Origin: Bacteroidetes bacterium GWF2_38_335
GTDB taxonomy: Bacteria; Bacteroidota; Bacteroidia; Bacteroidales; GWF2-38-335
Reading direction: 5' to 3'
DNA length: 64,000 nucleotides
Assembly (NCBI GenBank): GCA_001769535.1
Contig: MEOH01000018.1
Coordinates: 1 to 64,000, forward strand
Shown here: positions 16,643 to 26,753 of the stretch, piece by piece
Layout: each line of letters opens with the position of its first letter
Position numbering within the stretch: position 1 is the first letter of the stretch
Translations under genes and position numbers: made by a program
Notes under the pieces: generated by a model
Database searches by the model: none
Told to the model about the DNA's origin: nothing
What the model saw: only the letters and a program-made list of their open reading frames with translations

Positions 16643-17032
16643 ATGAAGATTTCAACATTTATCCTTCCGTTGAGTGCAATTCTTTTAATATCAGCAGTTC
16701 TCACAGTATCGTCATGCCGTAAACCATCGCCCCCTACCGCAGTAATCACCGTGGTAAATGAGGAAAAAGTTGCCGTTGCCGGAGCTGAAGTAACCATATA
16801 TGTTGGCGGAATCAACCTTGCCCTGGTTGATATTGCTAACGGGAAAAACAAAATCGTTGCAACAACAAATTCGGCTGGTCAGGTAACCCTCGAATTTAAA
16901 TATGAAGCAATTTATGATGTCACCGCAAAACAATTTGACGAAGATGGAAATCTTATGAAACAGGGTGACGGTGTTTTAATTCTTGAAGAAGGAAAAACTT
17001 ACAACGAACAAATCATTTTAAGAGCAGAATAG
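16643..17032 (+). CDS. Small lipoprotein with carboxypeptidase-regulatory-like fold
   Basis: A 129-residue protein with a lipobox ending VSSC (Cys25), so probably lipid-anchored. The mature part begins RKPSPPTAVITVVNEEKVAVAGAEV and carries a beta-sandwich pattern (AVAGAEVTIYVGG, TTNSAGQVTLEFKYEAIYDV) like carboxypeptidase-regulatory or CNA-B domains. No catalytic residues are seen. A strong terminator follows, so it is probably a single-gene transcript. Function unknown. Confidence 0.75.
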   Translation: MKISTFILPLSAILLISAVLTVSSCRKPSPPTAVITVVNEEKVAVAGAEVTIYVGGINLALVDIANGKNKIVATTNSAGQVTLEFKYEAIYDVTAKQFDEDGNLMKQGDGVLILEEGKTYNEQIILRAE

Positions 17033-17074
17033 GTTTTTTATATACTTAGTAATCAAATTTTTATATAAACTGCA

Positions 17075-17103
17075 AACTTCTCCGGTCGGGGAAGTTTTTT
17101 TTA
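17075..17103 (+). terminator. Rho-independent terminator
   Basis: AACTTCTCC and GGGGAAGTT pair (one G-T pair) around a GGTC loop, followed by about eight T. It closes the lipoprotein gene. Confidence 0.85.
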
Positions 17104-17211
17104 CGTGCTTTTATATAGGTTATACTACCTAGTCTAAATACCATATCAATAGTATTGATTACCCCCTCCATCAGAAGTATTATTGTATAGGATTGTTTGC
17201 AAAGCTATTTT

Positions 17212-17610
17212 ATGGTCTCAACAAAGAAAAAAAACCAGCCCGCGTCAACCGGGCCGAATTCAAAAATTGTCGTAAAAACCAAGCGACACACTCATATTTT
17301 TAAATCAGATGATATTGTTCGCTGCGAATCAGACAGAAATTATACCATGATTTACTTTTCGGACGGGAAAAAAATGCTGTCGTCCAAAACATTGAAGTAC
17401 TTTGATGATCACCTTACAAAATCTGGTTTTCTCAGGATTCATCAGTCTCACCTGATCAACCCCGATTTTATGACCCGTTTTGAAAACGGCAAGAATACCG
17501 GCTCTGTAACACTTTCCGACAGTACATCTGTACCCGTTTCCTTTAGAAAAAAAACCAGCATCAGAGAGTTTTTTGAACTATTCGAAATGAAGTACACAAA
17601 TTACGAATGA
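17212..17610 (+). CDS. LytTR DNA-binding regulator without receiver domain
   Basis: A 132-residue stand-alone LytTR-type regulator. Residues 1-25 are basic and low complexity (MVSTKKKNQPASTG). The LytTR domain fills the rest: KIVVKTKRHTHIFKSDDIVR, SDRNYTMIYFSDGKKMLSSK, FLRIHQSHLINPDF and SVPVSFRKK. There is no receiver domain, so it is not a standard response regulator. The ATG at 17212 is preferred to a TTG at 17197. It lies 170 nt upstream of the giant adhesin gene on the same strand and could control it (inference). Confidence 0.88.
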   Translation: MVSTKKKNQPASTGPNSKIVVKTKRHTHIFKSDDIVRCESDRNYTMIYFSDGKKMLSSKTLKYFDDHLTKSGFLRIHQSHLINPDFMTRFENGKNTGSVTLSDSTSVPVSFRKKTSIREFFELFEMKYTNYE

Positions 17611-17650
17611 TAATTTATTATAGGCAAATAATAAATTACTTCTGTTTCAG

Positions 17651-17676
17651 GCAACTATAATTATAACTCGCTCGTC
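17651..17676 (+). promoter_or_regulatory. Weak ECF-type promoter candidate upstream of the adhesin
   Basis: GCAACT (17651-17656), a 17-nt gap and GTCATTTTAA from 17674. It resembles the boxes at 6988 and 32246 but is less exact and sits about 105 nt from the start codon. Confidence 0.3.
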
Positions 17677-17780
17677 ATTTTAATATAAATATTATTATTT
17701 AAAGCAATAGTAATGTTGCTGATAATTTGAATTTTTGCTTAAAATCAGAAATTCAAAAACTTAACCTAAACTAAAACTAT

Positions 17781-20700
17781 ATGACGCGCGTTTTTCTTTT
17801 TATTCCGGTCTTTTTTTTCGGGCTTGTCCTGAACAGTTTTTCACAAACGACAAAAAATCCTCAGGTAAATAATATCAGCTCCCTGCCTTACATGAGCCAA
17901 AACTCAACCTGCGGAAAACCCGATTTGTATTCCATGAACAATTCGGTTTGCAAAAACCGGTTCGTGAACGGTCCTGACATGGTCTATTCAATTACTCCGC
18001 ATACCAATCTGAACATTGACCTGTCTCTGCAAACCACCAGTGATTTTGCAGCAATCAACGTGGTTAAAAACAATCCCGAAAACGGCCTTTTTATTGACTT
18101 CTTTCCTGTTAATGGTGCAAATGCTACCGGAATAGTTTCTCTGGAAGCAAACACAACTTATTATATTATTGTTTCGGGATACAAACAGGATCATTGCATT
18201 GATGATTATATTTTACTCGTTACTGCAAGCAATACTGAGGTTTCTTCCCTCCCTGATGAAAACATCCACCCCATTTTGCCCGACAGGGCCCTGACCGTTG
18301 ACAACACAACCTACACACCTACACAACTGGTGCAGGATTTTCTCGTAACCGGATGCCTCGAAGCATACAATGTTACTTATACCGGCGACCCTACTGCAAT
18401 TGGATTGTTTAATGCAACCGGAACCCCGTTGGCTTTTAATCAGGGAATTATTCTGGCTTCAGGAAATGCTCAAAATGCCATCGGACCAAATAATTTGAGC
18501 AGCGCAGGAAATTCACTTTTGACCGCCGGAGATATTAACCTTGATGCTATATGCGTTGCAACAACCTATGATGCTGCCATCCTGGAATTCGACTTCGTAC
18601 CGCAATCAAATTTACTTGAGTTCAATTATATTTTTGGATCTGAAGAATATGCCGAGTTCATTGACGCCGGATTTAATGATGTCTTTGCCTTTTTCCTCAG
18701 CGGCGGCCCCGAAGGATATGTTAACCAGAACATCGCTATTATTCCCGGATCTGGTGGCGTTCCGGTTGCCATTGATAATCTGAATGCCGGTAATCCTGTA
18801 GGAAGTGCATGCGATTATTGCGCCTATTATATTAATAATGGCGACGGATATGACCCAACAACTTATAACACGGTTCAATATGACGGTCTGACTACCTCCC
18901 TCACCGCATCAAAAGCTGTTACGCCTTGTCAAACTTACCACCTTAAAATTGCCATAGCCGATGCCGGTGATGGCGTCTATGATTCAGGTGTCTTTCTTCA
19001 GGCAGGAAGTTTTTCTTCAGGCGACGCCGCAAGCGTTGAACTGGCCGATATTAATGGTCTGAGCTCCGTTGTTGAGGGTTGTGATTATATACTTACATTT
19101 TCTCGTCTCGACCCTACAAACACCACCAATTCGGTTACGCTAAACTATACAGTTACCGGATCGGCCACACCGGGCGGTGATTACCAGTCTCTGCCATCTT
19201 CAATGACCATTCCAATTGGTCAACCATCTGTGTCAACCACCATTCCCACCTATCTTGATGCACTTACCGAAGGAAACGAAATGATCATCGTTACCATTAT
19301 CAACGCTGTTTGTCCGTGCGGTGGCACCACAACATATTCTGATACCATTTTTATTATTGATAACCTGTTCAATGCAGGCATTGTCAATAATAATATGTCT
19401 GTTTGTTCATCACAAACCGTTACCCTTACTACTTCAATCATCACGCCATCAACAGGTCCTTATACATATGCATGGAGCACCGGTGCAACATCTTCTTCAA
19501 TAACAGTGAACCCCACGGCTACCACTACTTATACGGTAACGATCACTGATGCCTGCGGAAAATCAGTCACAGATAATGTCACCATTACCATTCAGCCACT
19601 CAATATTACCGTGACCGGAACAAATGTGACCTGCAACGGCGGTTCAAATGGCTCTGTGACCGTTACACCAACCACAGGAACAACACCATACTCCTATACA
19701 TGGTCACCGGCGGTCTCAACTACCAATACGGCCACCGGATTGGCAGCAAACACATATAATATAACAGTTTCGGATGCAAACAGCTGTACCGCCTCAGGAA
19801 GCTATACCGTTACGCAACCGGCAGCAATGTCACTGAATATTACAAACACACCCGAAGATTGCGGGGCATGTGATGGCACTGCCACGGTTACCTCAGTAGT
19901 TAACGGCACAGCTCCTTATATATATTCCTGGAGCAACGCCACTTCGATCAATCCGGCAATTAACCTGTGCAGCGGACTAATAAATGTTACTGTGACCGGA
20001 GCAAACGGATGTACGGCCACCGGATCTACAACCATCACGGGCACCGGAACAACAAACGCAAATTTTATCTTTAATGGCAATCAATGTCTGGCAGGCAACA
20101 GTTTTGCATTTACCAACACCGGAGATACCGGAGGAACCTATACTTATTCCTGGTCATTTGGTGACGGTACAGGTACATCCACGCTCGAAAATCCAACTTA
20201 TACCTATAGCTCTGCCGGAACCTACACCGTGACCCAAACCATTTTTGACGGATCATGCATGGATATCCAAACCATGACCATCACCGTCTATTCCCATCCA
20301 ACTGTCTCAGTTTCTCAAACACAACCATCCTGTTTTGGCGGCTGTAACGGACAGACATTGGCAGCTTTCACCGGGGGAACTGGACCTTATGCCACAACCT
20401 GGAGTAATGGCCAGACTTCAAACCCAGCCATTAATCTGTGTGCCGGAAACTATTCAGTTGTTGTTTCAGATGCCAATGGCTGCACAGGCACGGGTTCGGT
20501 TACCGTTACACAACCAACAGCTGTAACAACATCTCTTGTGCCGGTAAATGAATCATGCTTTGGTTATTGCGATGGAACTATTACCGCAACTGGTTCAGGA
20601 GGAACACCGCCCTACAACGGTCTTTGGTCAAATACAGCAGTGACAATGGTTGCAACCGGACTATGTGCCGGACCATATTCTGTAACTGTTAGCGATATTA

Positions 20701-23381
20701 ATGGCTGCACTGCCGTTCAATCTTCAACTGTAGGGAGCCCCACTCAGGTTAATGTAACTTTGGTTTCTGTTACCGAAGCCCATTGTAATTTGGCTGATGG
20801 AGGAGGTTCGGTGAGTGCATCGGGAGGTACACCGCCCTACTCTTATTCCTGGCCGGGCGGAATCAGCAGTACAGAAACAATCACAAATGTGATGTCGGGC
20901 AGCTATGTAGTTACAGTTTCAGATTTTCACAGCTGTACAAGTACCCTGCCTGTAAATATTGCTGATATGGGCGCTCCCCAGATTGATAATATTACCTTTA
21001 CCGATGCCTCATGTTTTGGTTACAGCGACGGCTCGGCTGAAGTTTTTTATTCACAAGCCGTTCCCGACCCGCCATATATTATTACCTGGTCAAGCGGAGG
21101 AAATGCTGCTCTGGAAACCGGACTTTCAGCAGACACCTATTCAGTAAATATCGAAGATGCTTCAGGTTGTGAAACCTTTGGGTCAATAGTAATTTCTGAA
21201 CCTTCCCTGCTCACTTCTGTTATCAGCACTTCAACACCTGTTCTTTGTTATGGTGATTGCAATGGAACAGCTATGGTTATGGCCAATGGAGGAACGCCTT
21301 CGTACACTTATTTATGGGATAATTCAGAAAATACCCAAACCGCCGCTGCACTTTGCACCGGAACACATTATGTTACTGTTTCCGACAGCCATTCATGTAC
21401 TTCGGTTTCAACCGTAACTATTAATACACCACTCGAAATGCAGATGACATCCTCGGTAACTGATGCTTCCTGTTTCGGTTATTCTGACGGAAGCATTTCA
21501 GTAATGGTAATAAATGGCACGCCTCCTTACAATTATTATTGGACTGGCGACAGCGCCTCGTCTTCAACAGTGGGTGGATTAACCGCAGGGACTGGAAATA
21601 ATCTTCTTGTTGAGGACAGTAATGGCTGTACCATCACTTCTTCGTTTACTGTAAACCAGCCATCACAAATTGTTATAACTACCGCCTCGGATCCGGCAAC
21701 CTGTAATCTGGCAAATGGGTCGGCCTATATTGATGTTGTTACCGGCGGAACTGGCAGCTACTCATATTTATGGACAGGAGGTAGTACTTCGAGTATGGCA
21801 ACCGGACTATCAAGTGGAAATTATATTGTTACGGTCACAGACACCAATGGATGTACCCAAACGGCCACACAAACGGTTGGATTTATTCCCGCAGTTGACA
21901 TTCTTTCAATAGTAACATCCAACCCGCTTTGCAACGGACAGGGCAATGGAACAGCCACAGCATCTGCATCCGGAGGTGTTTCTCCATACAGTTATTCATG
22001 GTCAAATGGTGATTCCGGAGCAACCGCCGACGGACTATTTGCCGGTATAAATTATACGGTTGTTGTTACCGATGCCAACAGCTGTACATTAAGTATGAGC
22101 ACTTCCCTGACCCAGCCATCAATAATATCCTTACAAACAGCCGGCGAGGGATTTGCATGCTCGGGACAACCGGTAAACATCACTGCAATTGCTTCGGGTG
22201 GCACGCCTCCGTATGTATCATATTCCTGGAGCACTTCACAAACAGGAAATGTGATTACAGTTTACCCTGAAACAGCATCAACCTATTTTGTTACAGTGAC
22301 TGATATTAACGGATGCACCGCCACAGGGTCATTCCATGTGGACATTTATCCGCCAATAGTTTTAACGCTTTCCGCCAGCGACTACATTATTTGTCCGGGC
22401 GACAACACCTCCCTGTTTGCCACAATAAGTGGCGGAGACGGGGCACCCTATGAACTTTACATGGAAGGCCTGATGGTTGTTCCTCCTGTTAGTGTCAATC
22501 CGGACGAAACAACCACCTACAGTTTTACCGCCCAAGACGGCTGCTCAAGTCCGGCCACCGGAATAATTACAATTGAGGTAATAGAAAACCCGGTTGTGGT
22601 ATTTACCGCAGATATTCTGTCGGGTTGCGAACCTTTGATGGTTCATTTTAGTTCAGAGGGATCTGATGCAGATTGCGAATACGACTGGGATTTTGGTCCT
22701 ACAGGTTCATTTTCAGAAGACTATAATCCAGAATATGAATATAACTACCCGGGAACCTTTGATGTAAGCCTGACACTTACCTCGACCGAGGGCTGTGTTA
22801 CCACCTTGGTTGTTGATGACATGATCAATGTCTATCCTGTTCCTGAAGCTGGTTATATTGCATTTCCTCAGGTAGTCAGCATTTTGGAACCCGAAATCAG
22901 TTTTGTTAATACTTCTGACAATACCTACATCACGCTTTGGGATTTTGATGATGGAAGTATATCCAATATCATCAATCCGTATCATGAGTTTAACGATACC
23001 GGCAGTTATAATGTACAGCTTGTGGTAATAAATGAATTTGGTTGCACTGATACTGTTGTTTCACCAATATATGTAAACGAGGAGTATACTTTTTATGCGC
23101 CAACAGCTATAACCACAATGGATTACACCAACAATTATTTTTATCCTGTAGGATATGGCATTGATCCGGCAAACTTTTTGATGATCATTTACGACCGCTG
23201 GGGAGAAGTGATTTACGAAACCAGGGATTATGATCCTGAACATCCAAAAACCTATGGATGGAATGGCAGGGTCAAGGACCGTGGCGATGCAGAAACAGGA
23301 ACTTATACATGGCTTATCGTATATCGCGATAAGGCAGGCAGGCAGCACGAGGAGGCTGGGAGTGTGACTGTAGTCAGGTAG
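17781..23381 (+). CDS. Giant SprB-repeat surface adhesin, T9SS type B sorted
   Basis: A 1866-residue surface protein. Residues 1-22 are a signal peptide. About 165-405 match the choice-of-anchor-L type (FNQGIILASGNAQNAIGPNN, FNYIFGSEEYAEFIDAGFND). A Calx-beta-like stretch lies near 420-525. From about 610 to 1530 run some ten SprB repeats of about 75 residues, each with a Cys-rich opening (SCFGYCDG), GGTPPYSYxWS and a close such as VTVSDxNGC. One PKD domain interrupts them after the second repeat (WSFGDGTGTSTLENPTYTY). PKD domains follow near 1610-1780 (WDFDDGSISNIINPYHEF). The end (IIYDRWGEVIYET ... GTYTWLIVYRDKAG) is the gliding-type, type B sorting domain. SprB-type adhesins act in gliding or attachment. 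Confidence 0.93.
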   Translation: MTRVFLFIPVFFFGLVLNSFSQTTKNPQVNNISSLPYMSQNSTCGKPDLYSMNNSVCKNRFVNGPDMVYSITPHTNLNIDLSLQTTSDFAAINVVKNNPENGLFIDFFPVNGANATGIVSLEANTTYYIIVSGYKQDHCIDDYILLVTASNTEVSSLPDENIHPILPDRALTVDNTTYTPTQLVQDFLVTGCLEAYNVTYTGDPTAIGLFNATGTPLAFNQGIILASGNAQNAIGPNNLSSAGNSLLTAGDINLDAICVATTYDAAILEFDFVPQSNLLEFNYIFGSEEYAEFIDAGFNDVFAFFLSGGPEGYVNQNIAIIPGSGGVPVAIDNLNAGNPVGSACDYCAYYINNGDGYDPTTYNTVQYDGLTTSLTASKAVTPCQTYHLKIAIADAGDGVYDSGVFLQAGSFSSGDAASVELADINGLSSVVEGCDYILTFSRLDPTNTTNSVTLNYTVTGSATPGGDYQSLPSSMTIPIGQPSVSTTIPTYLDALTEGNEMIIVTIINAVCPCGGTTTYSDTIFIIDNLFNAGIVNNNMSVCSSQTVTLTTSIITPSTGPYTYAWSTGATSSSITVNPTATTTYTVTITDACGKSVTDNVTITIQPLNITVTGTNVTCNGGSNGSVTVTPTTGTTPYSYTWSPAVSTTNTATGLAANTYNITVSDANSCTASGSYTVTQPAAMSLNITNTPEDCGACDGTATVTSVVNGTAPYIYSWSNATSINPAINLCSGLINVTVTGANGCTATGSTTITGTGTTNANFIFNGNQCLAGNSFAFTNTGDTGGTYTYSWSFGDGTGTSTLENPTYTYSSAGTYTVTQTIFDGSCMDIQTMTITVYSHPTVSVSQTQPSCFGGCNGQTLAAFTGGTGPYATTWSNGQTSNPAINLCAGNYSVVVSDANGCTGTGSVTVTQPTAVTTSLVPVNESCFGYCDGTITATGSGGTPPYNGLWSNTAVTMVATGLCAGPYSVTVSDINGCTAVQSSTVGSPTQVNVTLVSVTEAHCNLADGGGSVSASGGTPPYSYSWPGGISSTETITNVMSGSYVVTVSDFHSCTSTLPVNIADMGAPQIDNITFTDASCFGYSDGSAEVFYSQAVPDPPYIITWSSGGNAALETGLSADTYSVNIEDASGCETFGSIVISEPSLLTSVISTSTPVLCYGDCNGTAMVMANGGTPSYTYLWDNSENTQTAAALCTGTHYVTVSDSHSCTSVSTVTINTPLEMQMTSSVTDASCFGYSDGSISVMVINGTPPYNYYWTGDSASSSTVGGLTAGTGNNLLVEDSNGCTITSSFTVNQPSQIVITTASDPATCNLANGSAYIDVVTGGTGSYSYLWTGGSTSSMATGLSSGNYIVTVTDTNGCTQTATQTVGFIPAVDILSIVTSNPLCNGQGNGTATASASGGVSPYSYSWSNGDSGATADGLFAGINYTVVVTDANSCTLSMSTSLTQPSIISLQTAGEGFACSGQPVNITAIASGGTPPYVSYSWSTSQTGNVITVYPETASTYFVTVTDINGCTATGSFHVDIYPPIVLTLSASDYIICPGDNTSLFATISGGDGAPYELYMEGLMVVPPVSVNPDETTTYSFTAQDGCSSPATGIITIEVIENPVVVFTADILSGCEPLMVHFSSEGSDADCEYDWDFGPTGSFSEDYNPEYEYNYPGTFDVSLTLTSTEGCVTTLVVDDMINVYPVPEAGYIAFPQVVSILEPEISFVNTSDNTYITLWDFDDGSISNIINPYHEFNDTGSYNVQLVVINEFGCTDTVVSPIYVNEEYTFYAPTAITTMDYTNNYFYPVGYGIDPANFLMIIYDRWGEVIYETRDYDPEHPKTYGWNGRVKDRGDAETGTYTWLIVYRDKAGRQHEEAGSVTVVR

Positions 23382-23395
23382 TTTAGTATAAAAGA

Positions 23396-23444
23396 AAAGC
23401 CGTTAATACGCTAATTTAAAACGCATTAACGGCTTTATTTTTTT
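23396..23444. terminator. Terminator, possibly bidirectional
   Basis: AAAGCCGTTAATACG (23396-23410) pairs with CGCATTAACGGCTTT (23422-23436). T-rich tracts follow on both strands, stronger on the plus strand. It separates the adhesin from the convergent sdhB gene. Confidence 0.85.
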
Positions 23445-23453
23445 ATTCAATTA

Positions 23454-24224
23454 TTACGAAGAAAGCTTAGCGCAAAGATATTCCCTGTTCATTCTGGCGA
23501 TGTGTGAAATTGAAACGCTTTTCGGACATTCAACCTCACAGGCACCGGTATTGGTGCAGCTTCCAAAGCCGAGTTCATCCATTTTAGCAACCATTTTCTG
23601 AACTCTTTCCTTTGCTTCAACCTTTCCCTGGGGAAGTAAAGCCAGTTGAGAAACCTTTGCGGCAACAAACAACATCGCTGATGCGTTTTTACAGGTTGCA
23701 ACACAAGCTCCGCAACCAATACAGGCAGCAGCGTCCATTGCTTCATCGGCATTTGGTTTCGGAATGGGAATGCAGTTGGCATCGGGAACGCCGCCGGTGT
23801 TGACATTTACATAGCCTCCGGCCTGAATGATCTGGTCAAAGGCACTGCGGTCGACCACCAAATCTTTGATGATAGGAAAAGGTTTGGCGCGCCAGGGTTC
23901 CACCACGATGGTGTCTTTATCTTTAAACCTACGCATGTGCAGTTGACAGGTTGTGATACCGGTGTCGGCGCCGTGGGCACGGCCGTTGATGAACATTCCG
24001 CACATCCCGCAAATGCCTTCGCGGCAGTCGTGGTCGAATGACACACCACAATCGCCACGGGCAAAAGCCACGGGATCTTTTTGTTCCGAAATGAGTTTCT
24101 CATTCAGCTGGTCCAGCATCTCCAGAAAAGAACAATCGGGAGAAATACCGGTTACCTGGTAAGTTTCGAATTTACCTTTTGATTTGGAATCTTTTTGTCG
24201 CCAGATTTTTAATGTCAGATCCAT
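23454..24224 (-). CDS. sdhB: Succinate dehydrogenase/fumarate reductase iron-sulfur subunit
   Basis: Electron-transfer subunit linking the flavoprotein to the membrane quinone site. It is 256 residues. The 2Fe-2S ligands lie in [20 protein letters not shown]. The 4Fe-4S and 3Fe-4S clusters are bound by [12 protein letters not shown] and [15 protein letters not shown]. The N-terminus [10 protein letters not shown] is typical of the Bacteroidota enzyme. It is last in the operon sdhC-sdhA-unknown-sdhB, 31 nt after the unknown gene. Direction (succinate oxidation or fumarate reduction) cannot be told from sequence. Confidence 0.96.
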   Translation of the reverse strand: MDLTLKIWRQKDSKSKGKFETYQVTGISPDCSFLEMLDQLNEKLISEQKDPVAFARGDCGVSFDHDCREGICGMCGMFINGRAHGADTGITTCQLHMRRFKDKDTIVVEPWRAKPFPIIKDLVVDRSAFDQIIQAGGYVNVNTGGVPDANCIPIPKPNADEAMDAAACIGCGACVATCKNASAMLFVAAKVSQLALLPQGKVEAKERVQKMVAKMDELGFGSCTNTGACEVECPKSVSISHIARMNREYLCAKLSS

Positions 24225-24255
24225 AGTTTCAATATTATTGTGTTGCTAAAATCAA

Positions 24256-24804
24256 TTAAAATGTACTTAAAAATATTCTTTTTATCTCATTTGCTTCCTT
24301 AATCAGATCTTCGCTGTCGGGCAAACCGGCAGAGGTTTCCTGATTAATCATGTAGCGTATTACCTGTTCATCTTTTAAATAGTAACGGTATTCGATTTTT
24401 CCCTCATAGGCATCTTCGACCTTATAGATAAAAATCAGCTGATCATTGTCAAAGAGGTATTCGGTATAAAACTTCATACTGGCAGCGGCTTCAGATGAGA
24501 TTTCTGCTTTCACCAACGCTCCGCTTTCAGTAGAATTTTCATTTACCTGTACATACTGGGCAGGGTCATCGGAATACCAAAAAACGGATTTTTTCGAGTA
24601 ATTTCCTACAGCCCGCCAAGAGCCGTTGTTTGAGTTAACAGTGATCTCATTGCTGTATAAACCGCCACCTTCCTGAGTTTTGGAAACGGCAATCAATTCG
24701 TTGGTTGACTGATAAATTTTCCTGATGGAAGCAATATCATCATCCTGCGAAAAGACTGCAGAAAAACAGACAGAAGCAATTAATATGAAGATGAGTTTAA
24801 TCAC
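24256..24804 (-). CDS. Exported protein of unknown function inside the sdh operon (GTG start)
   Basis: A 182-residue protein with a signal peptide (IKLIFILIASVCFSAVFSQ) and no recognised domain. The mature part is polar, with YYLKDEQVIRYMINQE and repeated Tyr/Trp strands (SKKSVFWYSDDPAQYVQV), suggesting a beta-rich periplasmic or surface protein. The start is GTG at 24804, overlapping the sdhA TAG stop by 1 nt, so it is translationally coupled to sdhA. An internal Met would remove the signal peptide. Its place between sdhA and sdhB is unusual. Nothing in it suggests an assembly factor for the cytoplasmic enzyme. Confidence 0.75.
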   Translation of the reverse strand: MIKLIFILIASVCFSAVFSQDDDIASIRKIYQSTNELIAVSKTQEGGGLYSNEITVNSNNGSWRAVGNYSKKSVFWYSDDPAQYVQVNENSTESGALVKAEISSEAAASMKFYTEYLFDNDQLIFIYKVEDAYEGKIEYRYYLKDEQVIRYMINQETSAGLPDSEDLIKEANEIKRIFLSTF

Positions 24805-26744
24805 TATTTATAGTTCCTTGTAACAAGTTTAACTTCTTCAAATTTGAGTTCTTCCTTGTGAAGGACGGGCTCGGCATTTTCACCTTTATATTCCCAGGCA
24901 GCCACATAAGCAAACTCATTATCGTTACGCATGGCTTCGCCGTCGGGAGTTTGTGATTCTTCGCGGAAATGGCCTCCACAGGATTCTTTTCTGTTGAGGG
25001 CATCGCGCATCATCAGTTCACCCAGTTCGATAAAGTCGGCTACGCGGTTGGCTTTTTCAAGTTCGGGGTTAAAAACATCTGAAGTTTCGGTAATTTTCAC
25101 GTCTCTCCAGAATTCTTCTTTCAGTTTTTTAATAAGCTCGATGCCTTCTTTTAATCCGGCTTCGTTTCGGCCCATTCCACAGTGCTCCCACATGATGTGG
25201 CCAAGTTTTTTATGGAATGAATCGACCGACTGAGATCCTTTAATTGAGAAAAGCTTGTTGATGCGGTCTTCAACACCTTTTTTGGCCTGTTCAAATTCGG
25301 GCAGGTCGGTGCTGAATCTTTTGGTGTGAATTTCATCAGCCAGAAAATCAGAGATTGTATATGGCAGCACGAAATATCCGTCAGCCAGACCCTGCATAAG
25401 AGCCGAAGCACCCAGTCGGTTGGCGCCATGATCAGAGAAATTGGCTTCACCGAGACAATACAGTCCGGGAATGGTAGTCATCAGATTATAGTCAACCCAG
25501 GTGCCGCCCATGGTGTAATGAACAGCAGGATAAATCATCATCGGCATGGTATAAGGATCCTGATCAACGATTTTTTCGTACATCTGGATGAGATTTCCAT
25601 AACGCTCTTCGATTACATCTTTTCCAAGGCGGTTGATGGCATCTTTCAGGCAAAGGAAAACAGCAAGACCTTCGGAGTTAACTCCAAAACCGGCATCGCA
25701 TCTTTCCTTGGCAGCTCTTGAGGCCACGTCGCGCGGAACAAGGTTTCCGAATGCCGGATATCTTCTTTCGAGGAAATAATCGCGGTCTTCGTCTTTAATA
25801 TCATTGGGGTGCAGTTCATGTTTGCGGACTTTTTCCACATCTTCTTTTTTCTTGGGAACCCAGATTTTTCCATCGTTTCTCAAACTTTCGCTCATGAGAG
25901 TCAGTTTGGACTGGAATTTACCGTGAACCGGAATACAGGTTGGGTGAATCTGAGTATAGCATGGGTTTGCAAAGAATGCGCCTTTTTTGTAGGCCTGCCA
26001 TGTTGGAGACACGTTTGATCCCATGGCGTTGGTCGAAAGGTAAAAAACGTTTCCATAACCGCCGGTGGCCAAAACCACTGCGTGGGCAGAATGTTTTTCA
26101 ATTTCACCGTTGGTAAGGTTGCGTACGATGATACCGCGGGCTTTGCCTTCAACAAGCACCATATCGAGCATATCGCGACGGTTGTAAAGCTTAACGTTTC
26201 CTTTTTTAACCTGACGACTTAATGCGCTGTAAGCACCCAAAAGCAGTTGCTGGCCGGTTTGACCGCGGGCATAGAAAGTACGGGAAACCTGAGCTCCTCC
26301 GAATGAGCGGTTGTCGAGCAATCCGCCGTAATCGCGGGCAAAGGGAACGCCTTGGGCAACACACTGGTCGATAATGCTGTTACTTACTTCGGCGAGACGA
26401 TATACGTTTGCTTCGCGGGCGCGGTAGTCGCCACCTTTGATCGTATCATAAAACAAACGATATACACTATCTCCATCGTTTTGGTAGTTTTTTGCAGCGT
26501 TGATACCGCCCTGTGCGGCGATACTGTGAGCGCGGCGCGGGCTATCCTGATAGCAGAATGCTTTCACGTTATAGCCAAGTTCGGCCAGTGAAGCGGCAGC
26601 CGATGCTCCGGCCAATCCGGTACCCACAACAATAATATCAATTTTTCTTTTGTTTGCCGGGTTAACCAAACGGCATTTTGCACGGTAGTCTGACCATTTC
26701 TGTGGTAATGGTCCTTCCGGTATTTTTGAATTTAATGTACTCAT
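24804..26744 (-). CDS. sdhA: Succinate dehydrogenase/fumarate reductase flavoprotein subunit
   Basis: Catalytic subunit that interconverts succinate and fumarate with covalent FAD. It is 646 residues. The Rossmann loop is [20 protein letters not shown]. The FAD-linking His lies in [15 protein letters not shown]. Substrate-site regions include [16 protein letters not shown] and [16 protein letters not shown], followed by [19 protein letters not shown]. Length and sequence fit the Bacteroidota/epsilon type enzyme that works with a single cytochrome b chain. It lies 9 nt after sdhC and overlaps the next gene by 1 nt. Confidence 0.97.
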   Translation of the reverse strand: MSTLNSKIPEGPLPQKWSDYRAKCRLVNPANKRKIDIIVVGTGLAGASAAASLAELGYNVKAFCYQDSPRRAHSIAAQGGINAAKNYQNDGDSVYRLFYDTIKGGDYRAREANVYRLAEVSNSIIDQCVAQGVPFARDYGGLLDNRSFGGAQVSRTFYARGQTGQQLLLGAYSALSRQVKKGNVKLYNRRDMLDMVLVEGKARGIIVRNLTNGEIEKHSAHAVVLATGGYGNVFYLSTNAMGSNVSPTWQAYKKGAFFANPCYTQIHPTCIPVHGKFQSKLTLMSESLRNDGKIWVPKKKEDVEKVRKHELHPNDIKDEDRDYFLERRYPAFGNLVPRDVASRAAKERCDAGFGVNSEGLAVFLCLKDAINRLGKDVIEERYGNLIQMYEKIVDQDPYTMPMMIYPAVHYTMGGTWVDYNLMTTIPGLYCLGEANFSDHGANRLGASALMQGLADGYFVLPYTISDFLADEIHTKRFSTDLPEFEQAKKGVEDRINKLFSIKGSQSVDSFHKKLGHIMWEHCGMGRNEAGLKEGIELIKKLKEEFWRDVKITETSDVFNPELEKANRVADFIELGELMMRDALNRKESCGGHFREESQTPDGEAMRNDNEFAYVAAWEYKGENAEPVLHKEELKFEEVKLVTRNYK

Positions 26745-26753
26745 ATATCTTGC

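Noticed and set aside
19600-22400. Regular repeats in the adhesin gene that could suggest a CRISPR or satellite array
   Set aside because: The repetition is at protein level (about 75-residue SprB units); DNA units are diverged and lie in one open frame.
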